A DNA stretch of 37,709 nt from Chara braunii (taxonomy: Eukaryota > Streptophyta > Charophyceae > Charales > Characeae): positions 920,763 through 958,471 of the forward strand of contig BFEA01000216.1 in NCBI GenBank assembly GCA_003427395.1, in the 5' to 3' direction. The notes beneath the pieces are model-generated. The model was not told the DNA's origin. It worked only from the letters and a program-made list of their open reading frames with translations, and did not search any database. The translations under genes were made by a program, and so were the position numbers. Below, piece after piece: positions 30,590 through 37,709 of the stretch (within the stretch, counting starts at the first letter, position 1; each line of letters begins with the position of its first letter).

Positions 30590-30840
30590 TCCTGTTAGAA
30601 AGTGGGAAGATACATGCTGAAAAACAAGAGTGAATCTCGCTCTAGAAAGCGGGAAGATACGTCGCTATGTTGTGCCTTTGTTAGTGTTGCACTGACCACT
30701 TTCCTCAAACTTATCGCCCTTCTCGTTCCCTTGTGGAGATTCCTATCCTCTCTCTTTCCCTCAGATGATATCTCGATATGCAAAAATAAAAGTGAATGTT
30801 TCGCTTGAACAAGGGAAGATACATCGCTATACAAAAAGTC
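30590..30840 (+). repeat. direct repeat with 160-bp spacing
   Basis: AAAA-AAAGTGAAT, a TCGCT block, A-AAG-GGGAAGATAC and (A/G)TCGCTAT occur at about 30618-30672 and again at 30780-30838. A partial copy (AGAAAGTGGGAAGATACAT) is at 30597-30615. Confidence 0.7.
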
Positions 30841-31221
30841 ATCCGAAAGTAGTTATGCAGCGCTCAATTCTTATAGCGTCCACAACATGGCCTTTATGCA
30901 GATTCTATCGTAGCCAATCAATCGGCAGCGTGAAAGAACCCCGATTTTACATCTTTATTCCCCCGTTTTCATTGAGAAACGGACGAGTTTACATTGTTTT
31001 TCCCGTTCGCCCTCCTTTTCTCCTCTTCTCTTCACTTCTCCACGCACCTTGTTTTCCTCCTATCACCTCTTTTACTAAGTTTCCACTCGATCTAACTGCA
31101 GATTTAGATTCACCCTTCCCGAACGCCCCAGTCTTCACGCACACCTTGCCCCGTTTCGTCAAGAAATATGCAAGCTATGGCTTCTTCCACTTTTCCGGTC
31201 CGTCATCTCCTTCGTTTTAGG
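30841..31221. other. no gene seen
   Basis: T/C-rich. A 151-codon plus frame ends here, but it starts inside the direct repeat and shows no domain. Confidence 0.45.
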
Positions 31222-31838
31222 GTTTCCAAGAAGGTGACTTCATGAAGCGATGATGATAAGAGTGGAGCATTAGACATGTTCATGTATCTTCTGGCCGGGA
31301 GAAGTTCCATTCCTTGGACAATATATGTTCTGTGAGAGTGACCAGCTGAGTTCCGGAGAATTGAGTGCTGCTTCAATTAGCCATTTCACCAATATGGCAT
31401 CATTGTGCTTTTCGGAGTCCAGTATACTCAGACCTCCTTGGTCGTGGGGGGGGCAAAGCATCTCCCACGGCGCCCACGCCACCTTGGATATGAAAAATTT
31501 TCTTCTTTAGCTTGGGGATTCCAAAGGAAGTGAGTGACTTTTTTTTTTATTAGATTGTATAGTTGTTTACCAAAGCCTCTCATTGTCCTCACGAACCAAA
31601 GCAGAGCAAATAAAGCCCCGCTAATCACCATACCTCTTCCGAAGAGAGACAAATGAGGAGTTTTTCCCCGTGTTGTCAGTCTATGTAGAAATTTTTGCAG
31701 GAGAATGTCATTTTGGTCCCCAATGTAGGAGAGCATAGAGACCTAGACTCCGAGGAACCGTTCAAATAGATGTTCATTTACCTTGCGCATTCCCCACTGT
31801 ACCGTCAGTTGGAAGAATGGAGATAGTATAAAGATTGA
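31222..31838 (-). pseudogene. LINE ORF2 fragment (post-RT region), third copy
   Basis: The minus strand aligns with 4030-4590 of the plus-strand LINE. Shared peptides include LLQKFLHRL (there MLQKCMHRL), KTPHLSLFGRGMV, GALFALLWFVRTMR, and, after a frame change near 31495, WEMLCPPHDQGGLSILD and AILVKWL. The alignment fades at KSPxW (about 31225) and at the end of RT (about 31838), so both ends are truncated. Two extra codons (Ala-Pro) are inserted in VAWAPWEMLC. An in-frame TAG at 31743-31745 lies at exactly the codon that is TAA at 4076 in the first copy. No tail or target duplication is visible. Confidence 0.92.
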
Positions 31839-33851
31839 CTAAGGGCTCAGGGTCTGGGCTTGAGCTCCGATACCGAGTTAAAATCGAGTGTCACGCTTGG
31901 GTGCAAGCTCTCAGGGTCAAGCTCGGGTTCAAGATCAGGGTTGGGCTCAAGTGCAAGGTCAAGTTCATGCTTGAGTTGAAGGTGAGCGTCACGCTGTCGG
32001 TGCGAATACCCTAACAAGGGTATCCGCCCTGGTTTTTGCAAGTGACAAAAAATAAGTTTAGTTTAAAGTTTGAGTATATAAAGCAAGCCGCGACAATGTT
32101 TGTGGTTTACGTTGAATGAATGGTTGACTAGAGTAAAGAGTGTGTGGGCTTGCAGACTTGAGGCGTGCGTGATCCTTGTACTTGTTGATGGTTGAAGAGT
32201 CGGCTCGGTCGCCGACCAAATTTTTAATTACTGATTAAATTAGGATTAAAAGGTTGTTTGATGATTGAAAAACTTAAGCGTGACATGTGCGTGCGTGCGA
32301 AGGACGAGCCGTCGTATGATAGGCACGGGGGTTTGATGACATGGATCTACTGAGCGACCAGGGCGCGACTTTTGAATGTTTCAGTAGGTCGCGAGCTGCA
32401 TAGTACCGACTTATATAGGTGTCCACTAGTACTACGCTCAACCTTGGGCCTAGCACGATTGGTTACTGTGTCGGAATTTTATCAGGAAGATTCAGGGATC
32501 GAGACCAGCAAGCGGCGGCATAGAAGCATTGGACCAGCATGAAGGAACCGAGAGGTTGAGGGCCCGGCGAGGCTATCCCCCTTGGTTTGTCGTCGGCGGA
32601 ATCGGCGCGGTACTAACGGTTCCTCTCCCTAAAATATTGCTAAAATACCTTATTATTTATCGTCCTTATCGCTAAAATTTTATGCTTTGACTCTTCCTTA
32701 AATTGGACGCGATACCGGCCACGGGTGGCCGTCACGGCAGTCAAGGACCTTGAGCTTGCACCTCTATTGGTGGGCCCGTTTGAGTCCCCTCGTGGTCAGG
32801 GTGTTGATGAAGTTCCTTTATGCTGCCCGTCTTAAAAACACGAGCGAGGAGTTTGACGTACATGCAAGCCGGTGGATGTTTTGATCTACGACGGTGAGGA
32901 AACCTCAACATCAGGGACCTTTGGCGAGTGCGGCGTCCGCCTGCCACTAACTGCCGCAGAGAGGCTTGAGTAGGCATACCCAACGAGATCATAGGAGGTA
33001 AGGATTGACCCGAGGCACAGTGAGGAGGCGCACAACCGTGCAGAAGCGCCCAGTTGGCCTGTTGAACCTTCTTCACTTTGGTCTTCAAAATTTTTATTTG
33101 AATATTTGTTACTACCACCAAAGGTCTACCTTGGGACCTGCATTGCCTAAGCCCGCATTGTAGGCTTTACAGAGGGGCAAGCGCCCTCCTACTTGCCATG
33201 ATGACAAGCATAGGCCGTGCGCTGCAGTGGAAACCGTGCGGGGCCAGCTAATCGGTGGGGGAGTTGATATTCACTCCTTAGCGGGTTTCGACGTCGGTAG
33301 GCTTAGTCCTGTTGTTGTATCATTTAGCTTTCCTTGGGGTGTTTAGGTTAATTGCAGTTTTGGTACTCACCTCAAACGGGGCGAAGGCAAAAAGAGGTAC
33401 AAGGGAGCCAAAAAGGGTGGTGAGCTACCATGAGCGGAGTGGTGCATGAACTGCTGTAGAGGAGACCGCAACAATATTGTATGAGTCGTTTGTCGGGCCT
33501 GGGTATCGGCAGCGAGGGACTAGTCGGGCCATCTGGGAGCAGTCTGATTCAAAGTTTCCACCATGCTCGCAGGACCAGCGAGGCGCATCGGACTGCGTAA
33601 GATATTATCGGACCAGTGGGACCACTGCGTGCCGAACATGCGTTAGGAACAAAGATAGCGATTCCTGATAGACTGTACAGTCTAACCCAAGAGTCAAAAC
33701 ATTTTTTCAACCAGTGGATTTGGTCATTCAATGCCAACAAGATTACAACAAATCGATACAGAATATCAAGATCATTGTCGTTCAATCCGTTAACCCTGAG
33801 ATCAATTATTCAGCGACAGATCGCCCATAATTCCTTATTCATCCATCCTCG
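31839..33851. other. 2 kb without a supported gene
   Basis: 31840-32000 is a low-complexity tract rich in GGGCTCAAG/GGTTCAAG words. A 126-codon minus frame (33121 to 32741) begins at the end of an AT-rich run and has some basic character, but no motif I recognise. 33477-33790 has short frames on both strands without domains. Confidence 0.5.
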
Positions 33852-35126
33852 TCAGTTCTCACATGTAGCAGCGTCGTCATCAGTGGTCGCTGTTTGGTCT
33901 TCTTCATATGTAGTTTTTGTATTCACCTCCTCGGGAGCTTCGTCGTCCGCTGATCCGTAAGCCTCATGCGTTATCTTTTCAGAGATAGCCAGGATGATGT
34001 TTATTTTCTTCAATCCTTCGTACGCCACGTTTTCATCTCGGCAGATCTTCTTCAGATCCTCCACGGTCAGTTCTCCCAACTCCCGGAGGTTATCTTTCAT
34101 ATACTGAACTCGGCCCATAGGGCCGATAGTAGCCGGTATCTTCCTCACCTTCTTCGCCGAGGTCTTTCTCGGAGTCTTCCTCGTTGGCGAGTTCTTCATA
34201 GGGATCGGTTTACAGCCGAGCAGCCGTCCCGTCGTTCTTGCATAACTCCCTCCTGGCTTCTTTGAGGTGCGCTTGGCAGGCGATTCCATTGGCGGGCTGT
34301 TGCCAATCGCTTACTCAGGTCCACGTCGTCTCTTCCCTCCAATAGTTAGGTGTCCGGTCTTCTCACTAAGAGCTTCAACTTCACTCTTGGATGACTCGTA
34401 CTCATCATCGGATGATTGTCCAGTGCTGGGCGATTGCTTTTTAGCCTTTCCCTTGAGCTTGGCTAACTCCTCCAGGCATCTGTCCATATGGTACTTGAGC
34501 TCTTCTCGCAAACCACCCATGTGCACCGATAATGTCGAGATCAACTCTTTTTTCATTTGTTCCTTCTGTTCCGCCAACCTCATCGTTTCCTTCTTCTTCT
34601 CGTTTTCACGACGTTCAGACTTAAGCTTCTTCTCCATTTCCAAACGTTCCGCCTCCGCTTTTGCTTCCTCCTCATGCTTCCTACGCTCCGCCTTTTCATG
34701 TTTTCGCCTCTCCTTCTCCTCCCTTCTTGCGTTCTCCCTTTCGACGAATTCTTTCATCGTAGCGACAGTACTTGATAAATCCTCAAATTGCTTCTTCAGT
34801 ACAGGTTCATCACAAGTCGGTCTCCTATCTGGATGTCTTGGATAGTTCCTTGGTGATGTTGATCGACCCCGTGATGGGAATCGGGAACTGCCCTCACCAC
34901 TAAGCCGCGGACATTGATTGCGATAGTGCCCGGGCTCTCCGCACTCGTAGCAAACGGGAACAAAACGTCTTGGTGGCTCTCTTGAGGATGCTCGACGCTC
35001 CCTACCGTACTCCGGTCTTTGGTCCAATCTATTATCACGTCCTCTGTCTTGATCTTCATTGCGGATAGTTTCTCGGCGTCGGTCTTGATCTCCATCCCGT
35101 CCATATTCTCGGTAACTTCTTGACAT
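33852..35126 (-). pseudogene. Gag-like CCHC / coiled-coil protein gene with one in-frame TGA
   Basis: ATG 35126 opens a 271-codon frame. The N-terminus is Arg/Asp-rich (residues 1-50), followed by a CCHC zinc knuckle CYECGEPGHYRNQC (59-72, C-x2-C-x4-H-x4-C) that would bind nucleic acid, a basic linker, and a long Glu/Lys/Arg coiled coil (about 113-195). An acidic Ser-rich stretch and KRRRGPE follow. TGA at 34311-34313 ends it, but the same frame continues open for about 150 codons to 33852. That part has basic KRTSKK and RKTPRKTSAKK segments and a SAP-like helix-turn-helix (LTVEDLKKICRDENVAY, about 343-385). The architecture resembles multicopy CCHC proteins that I recall from Chara. It may belong to a retroelement or be a domesticated Gag. 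No RT neighbour is seen. Confidence 0.75.
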
Positions 35127-35390
35127 GATGCTGGTACACCTCCCAGCGCAGCTTGATACCTCCTTTCACAATCAAACTTCATTAACCAATCGATAGTAAC
35201 CAGGAAACAACTCTACATGCTCACACACACTCAGCAAACTTTCCAAATGGGTTCACATGGGCATTAGCAGGTTGACTGACAAGTAGGAGACAACTCAGCA
35301 GATTATCATCAAAGGTTGATAGCCAAACAATGACACAACCAAGTAGTCGTAGTACATTGAAGTACAGAAAAGAAAGTTGAGTTGCAAAGC

Positions 35391-35783
35391 CGGTGGGTAT
35401 GGAGACTTACCTACTCTCCTCTCTTTCTCTCTCACAAAAAAAATAAAAAAATAAAAAATGGCAGTGTATATTTCCATGCCTAGCGAAAGATTCATTCCAT
35501 TTTGGTCATCCAACTGATGGAAGTAGCGTGAGCCCAGCCGCACGGTTGGAGACTTACCTGCTCTGTTTTCTCTCTCTCTCTCTGTCTCACACACACACAC
35601 ATAAACAAAAAAAAAAGTAAAAAAAAAAAAAGTGTGGCAGTGTATATTTCCATGTCTACTAGCGGAAGATTCATTTGATTTTGCTTGCCGATGGAAGTAG
35701 CATGAGGCCAACCGTGGGGTTGGAGACTTACCTGTTGGTTGGTGCGTTGGTCATCCTATTGATGAAAACTTTTTTTTTTTTTT

Positions 35784-35814
<31 letters not shown>

Positions 35815-35815
35815 T
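35391..35815 (-). repeat. dispersed splice-donor-like repeat, locus 3 (2.5 tandem units)
   Basis: On the minus strand, units with periods of about 150 and 172 bp read: microsatellite of (GT)n and/or (GA)n, CAGGTAAGTCTCC, CGGC/CGGTTGGCC, GCTACTTCCATC, GGATGA-CAAAAT, GAATGAATCTT, CGCTAG, CATGGAAATATACACTGCCA, then T- or A-rich sequence. Donor-like cores lie at plus positions about 35401-35412, 35548-35560 and 35722-35734. The (CA)n, (TC)n and T-runs at 35572-35605 and 35769-35814 are part of the units. Confidence 0.8.
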
Positions 35816-35936
35816 GGCCCCTCTCCTACACCCCTGCGCCAAAAACGCCTCCTGTGCGCAAACGTGTCAAACACGTTTAGCCGCATTGAACAAACGTGCG
35901 TTCATCACGTTCAAAACATGAAAGCAAAACGCACAT

Positions 35937-37390
35937 TCATTGAACACGCGACAACACAGACTGTTGGCTACGAGGTACAAACACTTCAGTTTCTTTCGTT
36001 GACCAGGTAGACAAGAGAATGGAGCGAAGGAACTGTGAGTTTAGTTTTTTGTTGTTCGGAAGCCTACCTTCGAGTTTCATCAGGCACTCAGCCGACCTCA
36101 AAGGTGGAATGCGAATTCTACTCAGTTCTTGTCTTCTATTTTCCGCGAACCAGTCAATGGGAAGAAGGCGAAGACTTTCCTGTTCTATATGTTCTAGTTG
36201 TCCTTCCGAAAAGTGAACATCCATTAGTGGGACAAATAATTTGATTGGTTTGCCTGGGCAAACAGGATTATCAACGATGATCCCGACCATCAAAATGTCA
36301 GGAATTAAACGAAAAACAAACTTGTCTTGATTAGAAACGTGGGTCAAGTTTGCCACTATTGTTGGCATAGGGGTATCTGAGGCAGGTAAACTTACCATAG
36401 CTGGTTTATTGTCTGGGCCCGGAAAAGTAATGGTCCAGAAAGTGTTTCTTACCGCTACGCAAAAGAACGGGAGCATCCTCGATTTGATATCTTGACATTG
36501 GCCTTTGATGCGAGAGACTAGATATCTTCGTCTTGAAGTCTCGGTGCCTGGGTACCTATTACGGTGAAGTTGCCTTCAAAGCCTTGAGAAGAAGTGGCTA
36601 ATGGTTCGTCCTGGAGATTGCTGCCTTCTGAAGTAATGCTTGCTTCCTCGTCCAATCGCCTTCATTTGCCAGCGGAGTTACCTCGGATGCGAGAGGTGAT
36701 TTGTTTGCCACCTAGGTGTAGTGATCTGGCCACTGTTGGCCTCGGTGGAGTTGTGGAAGCCCCATCCATATTGCCTCCACTTGGTACAGAAGTGGACGGG
36801 CCAGTGGTTGTTCCTCTGGCTCGATATAGGTGGAGTAAGGACTACCTATGATCGGTTGACATTGGAGATAAGGCGTGAAAGCTGAAGGATGTTTAACCCC
36901 TAGAACTTCCTGGAAGAAATCCAAAGCTAGGCACTGAGAACAGTCCTGGAGAGAAAGCTGCGTTGTTTTGCACGGAAACATCAGCCATGCTTGGAATATG
37001 GGATGAGGTGTGTGTCACCCCTCCCACACTTACTGCTGGTGAGGGCAGGCCTTGAGGACCTAACACATCATGAGAGCTTTGTGGTTGCTGATTTGCGGTC
37101 TGTTGTTGACTAGGCGTTTGTGGTCGAGGTTGAGCTCCGACTTGTATTGTTTGATTTCGTCCGTTTTGTCTGTTATTCCTCCGACACTCGTCTTCCGTAT
37201 GGAAAAAGGCTCTGCAACGAAAACAACGGTGGGTCGTGGATGAGGCCAGCTGGATTTCTAGCGAGTCTCCCTCCGATGTGTCAATCCAGATCTTATCCTT
37301 CATGTTGATTCGAGCTGCCAAGTCAATATTAAATTTGATATTGACCAACAACAGCTTAAGGCGGTCTTGTTCCAGAGGGTTATGTATCAC
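35937..37390 (-). pseudogene. LINE ORF1, second copy, with CCHC zinc knuckle
   Basis: From about 37390 the frame reads RLKLLLVNIKFNIDL and KIWIDTSEGDSLEIQL, then CFRCRAFFHTEDEC (C-x2-C-x4-H-x4-C), a layout typical of the DUF4283-plus-knuckle ORF1 of plant L1 LINEs. A Gln/Pro/Ser-rich linker follows with in-frame stops TAA 36893, TAG 36842 and TGA 36662, and a frameshift near 36550. Then come RRR and the conserved C-terminal block (MLPFFCVAV to QFLRSILLSTW) that aligns with 1201-1690. A TGA at 37391 and lack of ORF2 beyond 35937 show that both ends are lost. The copy is more decayed than the one at 983-6527, as it also has a frameshift. Confidence 0.9.
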
Positions 37391-37525
37391 TCACGGCCGC
37401 AGTTGGGGGGTCGAACTTGGCAGACAACCACTCTTGTGGTCGTGGCCGCGGAGGGCGGCCATGAAGTCACGACCACGATTTTTACGAAATTTCCCCAGAC
37501 GAAATAAAATGTAAAAATAAAAAAA

Positions 37526-37570
37526 ATATATGGGGTTGTAGGGTTTTTCGAACCCTACAACCCCATATAT
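37526..37570. repeat. perfect 20-bp inverted repeat, 5-nt loop
   Basis: ATATATGGGGTTGTAGGGTT (37526-37545) is exactly complementary to 37551-37570, with loop TTTCG. It stands just upstream (in minus sense) of the LINE ORF1 remnant. Confidence 0.95.
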
Positions 37571-37709
37571 CTTTTTCGAAATCGCATATTTTTTTGTTAA
37601 AAAATAAATAAAACCAAAAATTGCAAAAAAAAAGAAAAAAAAGAGTTTTTTTTTCTTTTCTTTTTTTTTGTTGTGTGTGCGTGTGCGTGTGTGCCGGCGG
37701 GGGGGGGGG
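37571..37709. repeat. AT-rich low complexity, (GT)n and terminal G run
   Basis: A-rich then T-rich tracts, a GTGTGCGT-type microsatellite from about 37670, and a run of about eleven Gs at the very end of the window. Confidence 0.9.

Noticed and set aside
32741-33121. 126-codon minus-strand ORF as a Gag fragment
   Set aside because: It is slightly basic but has no knuckle or capsid motif, and no alignment with the other elements of the window.

Overview
The window looks like gene-poor nuclear DNA of a streptophyte (plant lineage), built almost entirely from transposable-element remains and tandem repeats. No intact host protein gene, rRNA or functional tRNA gene could be supported. My best guess is a charophyte alga such as Chara. 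The reasons are a plant-type L1 LINE with a CCHC ORF1, a chromodomain Ty3/gypsy element, and a CCHC/coiled-coil Gag-like gene of a kind I remember as very abundant in Chara braunii. That species call is from memory and unverified.

Layout. 1-943: microsatellites. 983-6527 (+): a 5'-truncated L1-type LINE with a poly(A) tail and a probable target-site duplication; ORF1 and ORF2 are each in one unbroken frame but carry 9 nonsense codons in total. 6534-10530: non-coding, with inverted repeats, a G-rich (GGGT)n, a TATA box inside a hairpin loop, a SINE-like module and several duplicated modules. 12345-12851: a structured repeat of about 0.5 kb that recurs at 28103-28612. 12860-17519 (-): a badly decayed Ty3/gypsy chromovirus (protease, RT, RNase H, integrase, chromodomain).

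17690-20060: a diverged tandem duplication with a 1.28-kb period. 21468-24713: a 91-bp satellite of about 35 units. 25844-26425: a 125-bp tandem repeat. 26925-27116: an assembly gap beside nested palindromes. 28647-29050: a 60-bp tandem repeat. 31222-31838 (-): a fragment of LINE ORF2. 33852-35126 (-): a Gag-like CCHC gene with one in-frame TGA. 35937-37390 (-): LINE ORF1 of a second, older copy. 37526-37570: a perfect 20-bp hairpin.

The three LINE pieces can be aligned with one another by eye, which lets some mutations be interpreted. The two most unusual signals outside known elements are a dispersed repeat (loci near 9.4, 29.6 and 35.5 kb) that keeps a consensus 5' splice-donor-like core next to microsatellites, and the 0.5-kb family whose two copies keep hairpins while their stem sequences change.
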